Positions 6,653-14,838 of a stretch of 25,128 nt of DNA are shown piece by piece (position 1 is the stretch's first letter; each line of letters opens with the position of its first letter). Below the pieces are notes generated by a model that saw only the letters and a list, made by a program, of their open reading frames with translations, ran no database searches and had not been told where the DNA came from. The stretch spans positions 1-25,128 of the forward strand of contig CBFHSD010000033.1 of NCBI GenBank assembly GCA_965658375.1, given 5' to 3'. Position numbers and translations under genes: made by a program. The stretch is from CBFHSD01 sp965658375 (lineage in GTDB: Bacteria; Bacteroidota; Bacteroidia; Flavobacteriales_G; Salibacteraceae).

Positions 6653-7039
6653 TCAGTTGAGAATGTGCGTGGCGTAGAGTTCAAATTTCGGGATAGTCAC
6701 TTTGAAAATATTTTCATCATCAATATCCTTCATGGTAAAGAAACCTTTCATCCAGCCAATGCCAGATTTAAAGTCACAAGCAGAAGAATACGAATATTGC
6801 TCGCTTGGCAATAGAATAGGTTGCTGACCTACCACACCAGAGCCTTCAATGGTTCTAAGCTTTAAATGAATGTCAAAAATATTCCATTGGCGTTCTAAAA
6901 GTTGAACAGATCTAGTGCTATTGTTTTCTATCGTAATGTGATAAGAGAACAAAAAAAGTCCCTCATTAAAACTGGAATAATCGGGTCTGTAGATGGTTTC
7001 AACGCTTATTCGAATTCCTTCTGTAACTGCTGCGTTCAT
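6653..7039 (-). CDS. apaG: ApaG family protein (DUF525)
   Basis: The product has 128 residues, the usual length for ApaG, a single immunoglobulin-like beta-sandwich. Diagnostic segments are FLFSYHITIENNS (28-40), LLERQWNIFD (47-56), GSGVVGQQPILLPSEQYSYSS (66 onward, with the conserved VGxQPxLxPxExYxYxS pattern) and GWMKGFFTM near the end. ApaG is linked to cobalt and magnesium tolerance in enterobacteria, but its molecular role is unsettled. It lies 36 bases downstream of the T9SS plug gene on the same strand and is probably co-transcribed with it. Its stop is only one base from the stop of the convergent cryptochrome gene, with no terminator between them. Confidence 0.95.
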   Translation of the reverse strand: MNAAVTEGIRISVETIYRPDYSSFNEGLFLFSYHITIENNSTRSVQLLERQWNIFDIHLKLRTIEGSGVVGQQPILLPSEQYSYSSACDFKSGIGWMKGFFTMKDIDDENIFKVTIPKFELYATHILN

Positions 7040-7075
7040 GCTCCAAATATAGCGGTATTTTAAATCAATTCCAGA

Positions 7076-8359
7076 TTATCTTCTAGAATTCAAAACTTCA
7101 AATCCTACCATGCGATCAAAAATATCGTTTGGGCCTCTGAAGTAGGTAAACACAGCGTACTCATTTTCAGCAGCACTATGGTTCCCTTCGATTAAAGCAA
7201 CTTCTCCGCGATTCGAATTATCAGGAATAGCGATGTATTGGTAATTGTAATACCCCTGTTTCAAGTACAATTCCAACTCATATTGCTTGCGATTAGGATT
7301 GTATCGCATCTTATTCTCCGGCCGGTAGGTCCAGTAAGACAGCTGGCCGAACACAAAAATATCGGTATTTGCGAAGGGATAATCTACCGGTAGGGTCAAA
7401 TAAACCAACGCATAATCAGAATCAATTCTATCATCCCAAGAACGGTCATCATTTCTAATGAAAAAGCGCCCATTCACATCTTCCCAAAAAAGATAACTCT
7501 TTGCACTTCTCCTTTCCGAGGGATCCATGTAAAAGCGCGATGTATCATTCTCAAAGGCAATACGCTGCACACCCAACGAACGGTAATTCAAGTTCTTGAC
7601 ATCGAGAATACGAAACTCATTTCCACCATCAAAAAGGTTCTCTTTATTGTAATTGTACTCCAACTCCGCTCCTTTCACAAAACGAGGTTTTAAATCTACA
7701 ATGGCATTGTCCCAACGATTGTTTTGGAGCACTGCAACTTTGATATTTCTGTATGGATCTACAATGGGTAGGTCAGCCGTAAACAAACTAAAATCAACTT
7801 CTTGTTTCTCAAACCGGTATTCGCTTCTATTCGCTTTGTTCACCCTACCTGCAACGCTTACAATCTTCTCGTAAATCATAAATCGCATCGTCAATACTGG
7901 AGCTTGATCCTTATCTAGATCGCGAACAAGCAGCACATAGTTCCCAGATTGTGTCAGTTGTATATTCTCATTTGGAAAAGCTAAATCGTAATGAATATAG
8001 GCCTGTCTAGGGTTGCGAGAAAACTCGTAGTTCTGCATTAAATCGGTCAACATTCCTTGCATAAACTCCAAATCTGCCAATTGACTCTGCTGCCAATTCG
8101 CATCGCAGTGAATAAAGGTGTAATCATAGTTTCCAAGCGAACCATTCAACACATCAAAAGAGAGGAACAACTGTTCGTTTGAATTCAACTCTATTATTGG
8201 GTAAGAAGACTCGGCACCGCTTCTGAACAATTGAACGGTTTTTACCTGCGGTTCATATACATAGTTTTCCAATCGTACCCGTTCATCATTGTAGTACTCT
8301 TGAGCACGCAGTAGAGGAGTCATTGAAAGCAGCACGAAATACAAGACAAAATGTTTCAT
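7076..8359 (-). CDS. Type IX secretion system plug protein (DUF5103 family)
   Basis: The product has 427 residues and a Sec signal peptide (MKHFVLYFVLLSMTPLLRAQ, cleavage near 19-20). The N-terminal part has features of DUF5103: VYEPQVKTVQLFRSG (34-48), PIIELNSNEQLFLSFD (54-69) and YDYTFIHCDANWQQSQL (79-95). The C-terminal region is a beta-sandwich with repeated aromatic strands such as LYLKQGYYNYQYIAI. In Flavobacterium the Plug protein seals the periplasmic side of the giant SprA translocon when PorV is not bound. This places the protein at the outer membrane and indicates that the organism has a type IX secretion system, although no other T9SS gene is in the window. It is followed by apaG. 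Confidence 0.88.
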   Translation of the reverse strand: MKHFVLYFVLLSMTPLLRAQEYYNDERVRLENYVYEPQVKTVQLFRSGAESSYPIIELNSNEQLFLSFDVLNGSLGNYDYTFIHCDANWQQSQLADLEFMQGMLTDLMQNYEFSRNPRQAYIHYDLAFPNENIQLTQSGNYVLLVRDLDKDQAPVLTMRFMIYEKIVSVAGRVNKANRSEYRFEKQEVDFSLFTADLPIVDPYRNIKVAVLQNNRWDNAIVDLKPRFVKGAELEYNYNKENLFDGGNEFRILDVKNLNYRSLGVQRIAFENDTSRFYMDPSERRSAKSYLFWEDVNGRFFIRNDDRSWDDRIDSDYALVYLTLPVDYPFANTDIFVFGQLSYWTYRPENKMRYNPNRKQYELELYLKQGYYNYQYIAIPDNSNRGEVALIEGNHSAAENEYAVFTYFRGPNDIFDRMVGFEVLNSRR

Positions 8360-8455
8360 TTAAAAATCCTTTTCTAGAGCGTAGTAACGAATATTGTGCC
8401 GCCAAATTATGATATTACATTGATTTTTAAACCATTTCACTTTTCAACTGCAATC

Positions 8456-8486
8456 TTCGTCACACTAGCTGAAATTACTATTTTTG
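8456..8486 (+). promoter_or_regulatory. Promoter of the nqr operon
   Basis: TATTTTTG at 8479-8486 matches the -7 consensus TAnnTTTG exactly. Nineteen bases upstream is TTCG (8456-8459), one mismatch from the -33 TTTG element, at the spacing typical of Bacteroidota promoters. The element ends 37 bases before the nqrA start codon and no other gene lies between them. Confidence 0.6.
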
Positions 8487-8523
8487 CCCCCAAATTTTTT
8501 GGCGAAACTACAATGTTTACTGT

Positions 8524-9867
8524 ATGTCGAAAGTCATAAAAATCAAGCAGGGACTTGATATCAAGTTAAAAGGTGCGGCCGATAAGGTTATGGGCACCGC
8601 AGCGTCTAAAACTTACGCTATCAGACCCGATGATTTCCACGGGGTATTCTCAAAAGTTATTGTTAAAGTAGGTGACCAGGTGAAAGCCGGTGAAGTCATT
8701 GCCTTTGACAAATACCAAGACAAAGTGAAATTTTGTGCTCCGGTATCTGGCGAGATCGTAGAAATCATTCGAGGAGAAAAACGTAAGTTACTTGAAGTAC
8801 GCATTTTAGCAGATTCTACTATCGCTTATGCTTCTTTAATAGCAGACGATAGCTCTAAAGAATCTGTAATTTCTAGTTTATGCAATGCAGGTTTGTGGCC
8901 GTTCATCAAGCAACGTCCATACGATGTCATCGCAAATCCAGAAGAAACCCCGAGAGATATCTTTATCTCTGGTTTCAATACTGCACCGCTTGGAGCAGAT
9001 ATGGATTATGTGTTGCATGGTCGTGAGGCTGGCTTCCAAAAAGGACTAGATGCCCTTTCAAAACTCACAGGTGGTAAGGTGTTTCTTTCGGTTCACGCAA
9101 AAAGAACTGCCTCTGATGTATTAAAAGGAGCGAAAAACGTAGAAATGGTTACCGTTGACGGCCCACATCCTTCTGGATTGGCCGGAATGCAAATCAACAG
9201 TGTTCAACCAATCAATAAAGGAGAACGCGTTTGGACAGTTGATGCCCAAGCCGTTGCCATGATGGGTGAATTCTTCATTTCAAAGAAAACAGAGTATACG
9301 AAAGTGATTGCCGTTGGTGGTGCTCAAGTTGCAAAGCCTAAGTATTACAGAACAACAATGGGTATTGAACTTTCTGCTTTATTGAAAGAATCTGAAGCTG
9401 ATACCAACGAAGCGCGTGTCATTAATGGAGATGCCCTTACTGGCGTAGCCGATGCAGCGGATAGTCACCTTCGTTTCTACAACAATGAAGTAAGTGTTAT
9501 TCCAGAAGGTGGAGATAGCCCAATGTTTGGTTGGATTGCTCCTAACTTCAATAAGTTGAGCATGTCTAGAACAATGTTTAGCTGGTTAACACCTAATAAA
9601 GAGTACAATTTGTCTACCAATACCAATGGTGAAGAAAGACCATTTGTGATTACTGGAACCTACGAACAAGTGTTCCCTATGGATGTTTACCCCATGCAAT
9701 TGTTGAAAGCCATTATGGTAAAAGACATTGAGCAAATGGAAAACTTAGGGATATATGAAGTTATTCCAGAAGATTTCGCGCTTTGCGAATTTGTAGACCC
9801 TTCTAAAATCAACATGCAACAAGTTGTGAGAGAAGGCCTTGATTTAGCACATTCAGAACTCGGTTAA
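8524..9867 (+). CDS. nqrA: Na+-translocating NADH:quinone oxidoreductase subunit A
   Basis: The 447-residue product has the length and architecture of NqrA. It opens with IKIKQGLDIKLKG. A biotinyl/lipoyl-like barrel follows, seen in the GDQVKAGEVIAFDK segment (51-64) and the APVSGEIVEIIRGEKRK segment. The central part carries GREAGFQKGLDAL and VDGPHPSGLAGMQI. NqrA is the soluble cytoplasmic subunit associated with quinone access and Na+-NQR assembly. It is the first gene of a complete nqrABCDEF operon with short intergenic gaps (12, 15, 5, 23 and 23 bases). The start ATG directly follows the promoter leader. In this lineage the acceptor is probably menaquinone, which is inferred from taxonomy. 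Confidence 0.96.
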   Translation: MSKVIKIKQGLDIKLKGAADKVMGTAASKTYAIRPDDFHGVFSKVIVKVGDQVKAGEVIAFDKYQDKVKFCAPVSGEIVEIIRGEKRKLLEVRILADSTIAYASLIADDSSKESVISSLCNAGLWPFIKQRPYDVIANPEETPRDIFISGFNTAPLGADMDYVLHGREAGFQKGLDALSKLTGGKVFLSVHAKRTASDVLKGAKNVEMVTVDGPHPSGLAGMQINSVQPINKGERVWTVDAQAVAMMGEFFISKKTEYTKVIAVGGAQVAKPKYYRTTMGIELSALLKESEADTNEARVINGDALTGVADAADSHLRFYNNEVSVIPEGGDSPMFGWIAPNFNKLSMSRTMFSWLTPNKEYNLSTNTNGEERPFVITGTYEQVFPMDVYPMQLLKAIMVKDIEQMENLGIYEVIPEDFALCEFVDPSKINMQQVVREGLDLAHSELG

Positions 9868-9879
9868 TTAAATAAATTT

Positions 9880-11100
9880 ATGGTACGTAAGATTTTTGAC
9901 AGTCTTCGCCCGAACTTCGAACATGGTGGGAAACTAGAGAAATACCACCCAGTGTTTGAGTCGTTTGAAACCCTATTTTTTGTTCCAGGCATCACCACAA
10001 GAAGTGGATCACACATTCGTGATGCTGTGGACATGAAACGCACAATGATCTCTGTGATTATTGCGCTTACTCCCGCATTGCTTTTTGGAATGTGGAATTT
10101 AGGTCACCAACACTTTTTAGCGCTTGGCGAAATGACCGCCTTGGGTGATGGCCTTATGGATAAGTTTATGTTTGGTCTGTGGAGAACACTGCCACTCATC
10201 ATTGTATCCTACGGTGCTGGTTTAACAGTAGAATTCATTTTTGGTATTAAAAACGGGCATTCGCTTTACGAAGGTTTCTTGGTATCAGGTATGCTTATTC
10301 CATTGATTATGCCCGTTGGTGTTCCTCTTTGGATGGTAGCCGTAGCAACCATTTTTGCTGTTCTTGTAGGTAAAGAAGTATTTGGTGGAACTGGGATGAA
10401 CATCCTAAACCCAGCACTTACTGCACGTGCCTTCTTATTCTTCGCTTATCCAACTAAAATGAGTGGAAACACTGTTTGGATTGACACAGCGGGTGAACAA
10501 GCAGTAGATGGATTTACTGGAGCTACGGCTTTAGGGAACCTAGCTGAAACCACAGGAATGGGGTTGAATAATCCAGAAACAGCGAGTGTAACAGCTCAGT
10601 TTGCAGATGGTGGTGCATACAGCATGTTTAACTCAATCATGGGATTTGTTCCAGGTTCAGTTGGAGAAACAAGTACCATCGCTATTCTTATAGGAGCTGC
10701 TTACCTCCTATTCACAGGAATTGGTTCATGGAGAATCATGCTATCTTTCTTACTTGGTGGATTAGGAATGGGATACATCTTCAACATTTTTGCAGTGAAT
10801 GAATTGATGGCTCTTCCAGCAATGCACCACTTAGTATTGGGTGGCTTCATGTTTGGTTTGGTGTTTATGGCTACTGATCCGGTATCGGCAGCACAAACAA
10901 CAAAAGGCAAATGGATTTATGGTTTTCTTGCAGGATTCTTTAGCATCATGATTCGAGTATTTAACCCAGCATACCCTGAAGGGGTAATGATGGCCATTCT
11001 ATTCATGAACGTAATGGCACCAACCATTGATCATTACGTAGTTCAAGCAAATATTTCTAAACGTAAAAAGCGTGCTGCTGCTTCTGTGGCAGTTGCATAG
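9880..11100 (+). CDS. nqrB: Na+-translocating NADH:quinone oxidoreductase subunit B
   Basis: This 406-residue polytopic membrane protein of the NqrB/RnfD family has about ten hydrophobic segments between residues 55 and 390. The covalent FMN site is GFTGATAL, with Thr216 as the expected phosphoester-linked residue (TGAT instead of the usual SGAT). Other family markers are GHSLYEGFLVSGMLIPL (126-142), GKEVFGGTGMNILNPAL (164-180) and FMATDPVSAAQT. NqrB also holds riboflavin and forms the main sodium-conducting subunit. FMN attachment requires ApbE, which is not in this window. The C-terminus ends in a short basic tail (SKRKKRAAASV), probably cytoplasmic. Confidence 0.97.
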   Translation: MVRKIFDSLRPNFEHGGKLEKYHPVFESFETLFFVPGITTRSGSHIRDAVDMKRTMISVIIALTPALLFGMWNLGHQHFLALGEMTALGDGLMDKFMFGLWRTLPLIIVSYGAGLTVEFIFGIKNGHSLYEGFLVSGMLIPLIMPVGVPLWMVAVATIFAVLVGKEVFGGTGMNILNPALTARAFLFFAYPTKMSGNTVWIDTAGEQAVDGFTGATALGNLAETTGMGLNNPETASVTAQFADGGAYSMFNSIMGFVPGSVGETSTIAILIGAAYLLFTGIGSWRIMLSFLLGGLGMGYIFNIFAVNELMALPAMHHLVLGGFMFGLVFMATDPVSAAQTTKGKWIYGFLAGFFSIMIRVFNPAYPEGVMMAILFMNVMAPTIDHYVVQANISKRKKRAAASVAVA

Positions 11101-11115
11101 ATAACCCGATCTACT

Positions 11116-11844
11116 ATGGCTATAAATAAAGACAGTAACGCGTTTACCTTCCTCTTTGCCAGTGTAATGGTAATTATTGTAGGTGGTATTTTGGCTTTGC
11201 TTGCAACTTCTTTGAAGCCCTTGCAAACAGAGAACAAAAACCAAGAAAAGAAAAAGAACATCCTCATGTCCGTTGGGGTTATGTCAAAAGATGATGACAT
11301 GGCCGAAGCAAACGACTTGTTCAATGAATATGTAACCAATCAAGTATTAATCGATGCAAGCGGAAAGCAAGTAGAAGGTGATGCTTTTGGAGTGGATGTA
11401 TTGAAACAATTCAGAAGCCTAGGTGCTAATGCGATTGATTCTGCTGATGCTCGCTTTCCATTGTATGAATGTTCTGTAGATGGCACTACCTATTATGTAG
11501 TTCCTATGGCAGGAAAAGGACTATGGGGTCCTATTTGGGGATTTGTGGCTTTGGAAAAAGACATGAACACCATTTACGGTGCAACCTTCGATCACAAAAC
11601 AGAAACTCCTGGATTAGGTGCTGAAATCAACACCACAGATTTTCAAGATCAGTTTCCAGGAATGAAAATTAACAACGGATCTAAATACGTATACATCAAA
11701 GTTCACAAAGGTGGCGGTGGTGAAACAGATCCTTACGGTGTAGATGGAATTACTGGTGGAACCATTACTTCGGTAGGGCTTCAGAACATGATTTCTAACA
11801 CACTATCTATTTACGCACCTTACTTTGATAACCAAAAAAGCTAA
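11116..11844 (+). CDS. nqrC: Na+-translocating NADH:quinone oxidoreductase subunit C
   Basis: The 242-residue product has one N-terminal membrane helix (about 10-32) followed by a soluble FMN-binding domain outside the membrane. The GLWGPIWGFVAL segment (135-146) and the ETPGLGAEIN segment (163-172) are typical of NqrC/RnfG. The covalent FMN motif reads TGGT at 213-216 inside DGITGGTITSVGLQ, so Thr216 is the attachment residue and the usual Ala of SGAT is Gly; this seems normal for Bacteroidota. NqrC passes electrons between the NqrD/E centre and the FMN of NqrB. Neighbouring nqrD begins 5 bases after its stop. Confidence 0.97.
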   Translation: MAINKDSNAFTFLFASVMVIIVGGILALLATSLKPLQTENKNQEKKKNILMSVGVMSKDDDMAEANDLFNEYVTNQVLIDASGKQVEGDAFGVDVLKQFRSLGANAIDSADARFPLYECSVDGTTYYVVPMAGKGLWGPIWGFVALEKDMNTIYGATFDHKTETPGLGAEINTTDFQDQFPGMKINNGSKYVYIKVHKGGGGETDPYGVDGITGGTITSVGLQNMISNTLSIYAPYFDNQKS

Positions 11845-11849
11845 TTGAG

Positions 11850-12536
11850 ATGAGCGAAGTAGCTGAAGAAGTAAAAAAAGAAAAAAGCGAACCCCTATTC
11901 TCAAAGAAGAATAGAAAGCTGATGATTGATCCCTTGGATGATGACAATCCAATTACGGTTCAAGTATTGGGAATTTGCTCTGCATTAGCCATTACGGTTC
12001 AATTGCAACAGGCAGTAATCATGTCATTGTCTGTATTGTTTGTACTTATCGGTGGGAACCTCACGGTTTCTTTGATTAGAAACATCATCCCAAACAGAAT
12101 TCGAATCATTGTTCAATTGGTAGTTGTTGCCGCTTTGGTAATTATTGTTGATCAAGTATTGAAGGCTTATGTATATGACATTTCAAAAGCCCTTTCTGTA
12201 TTTGTTGGTTTGATCATTACCAACTGTATCATCATGGGTCGTTTAGAAGCCTTTGCTTTAGGAAATAAACCTTGGGCATCTATTCTTGATGGTGTTGGAA
12301 ACGGTTTGGGATATGGAATCATTCTTATCCTTGTTTCTGTAGTAAGAGAAGTATTTGGTTCTGGTGCAATTAGCTTACCTGGTATGGGTCAAGTTAAGTT
12401 TATTCCAGAAGCGTGGTTCGAAGCTGGCTACATGAACAACAACATGATGATTTTGCCTCCAATGGCTTTGATTACAGTTGGGATATTCATTTGGGCACAA
12501 CGCTCATGGAACACAAAACTTGTAGAAGAGCATTAA
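11850..12536 (+). CDS. nqrD: Na+-translocating NADH:quinone oxidoreductase subunit D
   Basis: The 228-residue product has six predicted membrane helices of the NqrDE/RnfAE family. It carries an N-terminal hydrophilic extension of roughly 20 residues (MSEVAEEVKKEKSEPLFSK) relative to the Vibrio protein. Cys43 (VLGICSALA) and Cys126 (IITNCIIMGR) lie in the pseudo-symmetric half-helices. They match the cysteines that, with two from NqrE, hold the intramembrane iron-sulfur centre of Na+-NQR. The VVREVFGSGAI segment in the second half is also family-typical. All expected residues are present, so the subunit should be functional. Confidence 0.96.
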   Translation: MSEVAEEVKKEKSEPLFSKKNRKLMIDPLDDDNPITVQVLGICSALAITVQLQQAVIMSLSVLFVLIGGNLTVSLIRNIIPNRIRIIVQLVVVAALVIIVDQVLKAYVYDISKALSVFVGLIITNCIIMGRLEAFALGNKPWASILDGVGNGLGYGIILILVSVVREVFGSGAISLPGMGQVKFIPEAWFEAGYMNNNMMILPPMALITVGIFIWAQRSWNTKLVEEH

Positions 12537-12559
12537 TAACCGTTAAGAATTAAGAAGAA

Positions 12560-13192
12560 ATGCAAGAATTGATAAACATATTCGTCAAAGCCATCTTCGT
12601 TGAGAACATGATTTTCGCCTATTTCTTAGGGATGTGTTCTTACTTGGCGGTATCTAAAACAGTAAAAACAGGTGTTGGACTTGGAGCAGCAGTAATTTTC
12701 GTACTCGGAATTACAGTGCCTATCAACTACTTGTTAGAAAACTACGTATTGAAAGAAGGTGCATTGCACTGGTTAAACCCAGAATGGGGTGTGAATGGTG
12801 CCAACACCATTGACCTGAGCTTTTTGAGCTTCATCATGTTCATTGCCGTTATTGCCTCCATGGTACAATTGGTAGAAATGATTGTAGAGAAATTCGCTCC
12901 GGCTCTTTATGGTGCACTAGGTATATTCTTACCTCTAATTGCAGTAAACTGCTCTATCTTAGGGGGAGCCTTATTTATGCAAGATCGCCAGTACTCTACC
13001 ATTGCTGAAGCTACTTCATTTGGATTAGGTTCTGGTGTAGGTTGGTTCTTGGCAATTGTAGCCATTGCAGCTATCCGCGAAAAGATCCGTTATTCTCACG
13101 TTCCTGCTCCATTGAGAGGTTTAGGAATTACCTTTATTATTACCGGACTCATGGGAATTGCCTTCATGGCGTTCATGGGTATTGAACTTTAA
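12560..13192 (+). CDS. nqrE: Na+-translocating NADH:quinone oxidoreductase subunit E
   Basis: This 210-residue hydrophobic protein is paralogous to NqrD and inserts with the opposite membrane topology. Cys26 (YFLGMCSYLAVSK) and Cys131 (LIAVNCSILGGALFM) are the partners of NqrD Cys43 and Cys126 in the shared intramembrane iron-sulfur centre. The extramembrane loop between helices 2 and 3 (LENYVLKEGALHWLNPEWG, about 59-77) is typical of NqrE and absent from RnfA. This, with the neighbouring nqrA and nqrF, distinguishes Na+-NQR from Rnf. It is co-transcribed with nqrD and nqrF, with 23-base gaps on either side. Confidence 0.96.
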   Translation: MQELINIFVKAIFVENMIFAYFLGMCSYLAVSKTVKTGVGLGAAVIFVLGITVPINYLLENYVLKEGALHWLNPEWGVNGANTIDLSFLSFIMFIAVIASMVQLVEMIVEKFAPALYGALGIFLPLIAVNCSILGGALFMQDRQYSTIAEATSFGLGSGVGWFLAIVAIAAIREKIRYSHVPAPLRGLGITFIITGLMGIAFMAFMGIEL

Positions 13193-13215
13193 TGAAAGAA
13201 AAGAGTTAAAGAACT

Positions 13216-14508
13216 ATGACTACGATATTCATTACAATAGTTGTTTTCTTGATTGTGTTGTTGATGCTTACAGCTTTGTTGCTTTTCGCAAAACAAAAAT
13301 TGACACCTTCAGGAAATGTGAAGATTGAAATCAATGGCGAAAAAACCATTGAAGTAGCAGCTGGTAGTACACTGCTTGGTACATTGGGTAATGAGAAAAT
13401 ATTCTTGCCTTCTGCCTGTGGTGGTGGGGGTACTTGTATCCAGTGTAGCTGTCAAGTAATAGAAGGTGGTGGTGAGATGTTGCCAACAGAAGAACCACAC
13501 TTCTCTAGAAAAGAACGTGCAGATCACTGGCGTTTGGGTTGCCAAGTAAAGGTGAAAAACGACATGAAAATTCAAATTCCAGAAGAGATCTTTGGAATTA
13601 AGAAATGGGATGCTACCGTTGTTCGTAACTACAACGTTGCTTCTTTCATTAAAGAGTTTGTTGTTGAGATTCCAGAAGACATGGACTACAAAGCGGGTGG
13701 ATACATCCAAATTGAAATCCCTGAATGCGAAATCAAATATTCTGATATCGATATTGAAGCTCACCCTGCTGAACATCCTGGAGAACCAGATAAGTTCAAG
13801 AAAGAGTGGGATAACTTCAACCTTTGGCCGTTGGTAATGAAAAATGACGAAGTGGTTGAGCGTGCATATTCTATGGCTTCTTACCCTGCAGAAGGGCGCG
13901 AAATCATGCTGAATGTGCGTATTGCTACGCCACCTTGGGATAGAGAGAAAAACGGATGGATGGATGTGAATCCAGGTATTGCATCTTCTTACATTTTCTC
14001 TAGAAAGAAAGGCGATCATGTAACCATATCAGGACCTTACGGTGAGTTCTTCATCAAAGAGACCGATTCTGAAATGATTTACGTTGGTGGTGGTGCTGGT
14101 ATGGCTCCGATGCGTTCTCACTTGTACCACCTATTCAGAACCATGCAAACTGGACGTAAAGTAACGTATTGGTACGGTGGGCGTTCTAAGCGTGAGTTGT
14201 TTTACATTGATCACTTCCGTCAATTGGAAAAAAGCTTTCCCAACTTCAAGTTCTACTTGGTATTATCTGAGCCATTGCCAGAAGACAACTGGGTTGAGAA
14301 AAAGAGCATGGATGATCCTGAAGGAGATGGATTCTTAGGCTTTGTACACCAAGCGGTAATTGATCAGCAGTTGAACCATCATGATTCTCCAGAAGATATA
14401 GAATTCTATTTCTGTGGACCTCCAATGATGAACAACGCAGTAACCAAAATGTGTGAAGACTTTGGTGTGCCAGACGAAAATGTATCATTCGATGACTTTG
14501 GTGGATAA
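13216..14508 (+). CDS. nqrF: Na+-translocating NADH:quinone oxidoreductase subunit F (NADH-oxidising)
   Basis: The product has 430 residues. An N-terminal membrane anchor (about 3-25) precedes a 2Fe-2S ferredoxin domain with Cys68, Cys74, Cys77 and Cys109 (SACGGGGTCIQCSCQV and RLGCQV). The FAD-binding motif is RAYSMAS (216-222). The NADH-binding domain has GGGAGMAPMRS (291-301) and a late CGPPMM motif. The C-terminal end DDFGG is the conserved family terminus. This subunit takes hydride from NADH in the cytoplasm and feeds electrons through FAD and the 2Fe-2S centre to the rest of the pump. A strong terminator follows 28 bases later, which closes the operon. Confidence 0.98.
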   Translation: MTTIFITIVVFLIVLLMLTALLLFAKQKLTPSGNVKIEINGEKTIEVAAGSTLLGTLGNEKIFLPSACGGGGTCIQCSCQVIEGGGEMLPTEEPHFSRKERADHWRLGCQVKVKNDMKIQIPEEIFGIKKWDATVVRNYNVASFIKEFVVEIPEDMDYKAGGYIQIEIPECEIKYSDIDIEAHPAEHPGEPDKFKKEWDNFNLWPLVMKNDEVVERAYSMASYPAEGREIMLNVRIATPPWDREKNGWMDVNPGIASSYIFSRKKGDHVTISGPYGEFFIKETDSEMIYVGGGAGMAPMRSHLYHLFRTMQTGRKVTYWYGGRSKRELFYIDHFRQLEKSFPNFKFYLVLSEPLPEDNWVEKKSMDDPEGDGFLGFVHQAVIDQQLNHHDSPEDIEFYFCGPPMMNNAVTKMCEDFGVPDENVSFDDFGG

Positions 14509-14536
14509 TCCGAAGCAAACAGCATAAAACAAGAAT

Positions 14537-14565
14537 CCTCGTTCTAAACAGAACGGGGGTTTTTT
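14537..14565 (+). terminator. Rho-independent terminator of the nqr operon
   Basis: A 9-bp stem (14537-14545 with 14550-14558, including one G-U pair) with the loop AAAC is followed by six T residues. It lies 28 bases after the nqrF stop and before the next plus-strand gene at 14599, so it ends the six-gene nqr transcript. Confidence 0.9.
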
Positions 14566-14598
14566 ATTCGTTTCCAATTATACACTATTTTAGAGGCT

Positions 14599-14838
14599 AT
14601 GGATTATTACATCGCAGCCTTGGGCATTACAGAACTCATCATCACCGCTTTTGTGTTTTTACTCCCTACCCTACTCTGGATTTGGGCCATTATAGATTGT
14701 GCCAAGCGTAATTTCACCACTACCAATGATAAGATGATTTGGCTCGTTGTGATTGTTCTTTTACCACTCATTGGCTCTATCATATACGTGATCAACGGGA
14801 GGCACCAAGGCACCCTCCCTACTCAGGAAAATCGATAG
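14599..14838 (+). CDS. Small two-helix membrane protein, PLDc_N family
   Basis: The product has 79 residues. The first hydrophobic segment (about 10-32) ends in WAIIDCAKRNF. The second (46-66) is MIWLVVIVLLPLIGSIIYVI and leads into NGRHQG. The pattern of a helix, an aromatic W-x-I-D-C motif, a short polar loop, a helix with PLIGSIIY, and a basic tail is characteristic of the phospholipase D-nuclease N-terminal (PLDc_N) domain. Here it occurs alone, without any catalytic domain. Stand-alone members are common in Bacteroidota and have no established role. Its last 20 bases overlap the 3' end of dinB on the other strand. Confidence 0.8.
   Translation: MDYYIAALGITELIITAFVFLLPTLLWIWAIIDCAKRNFTTTNDKMIWLVVIVLLPLIGSIIYVINGRHQGTLPTQENR

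Noticed and set aside
11043..11339. Minus-strand 98-aa frame across the nqrB/nqrC junction
   Set aside because: It is antisense to the end of NqrB and the start of NqrC, both unambiguous; the predicted protein is low-complexity and unlike any family.
13309..14019. 236-aa open frame on the minus strand inside nqrF
   Set aside because: It is antisense to the well-conserved NqrF frame, rich in His, Phe and Arg as expected of a mirror frame, has no domain I recognise and no promoter or ribosome site.
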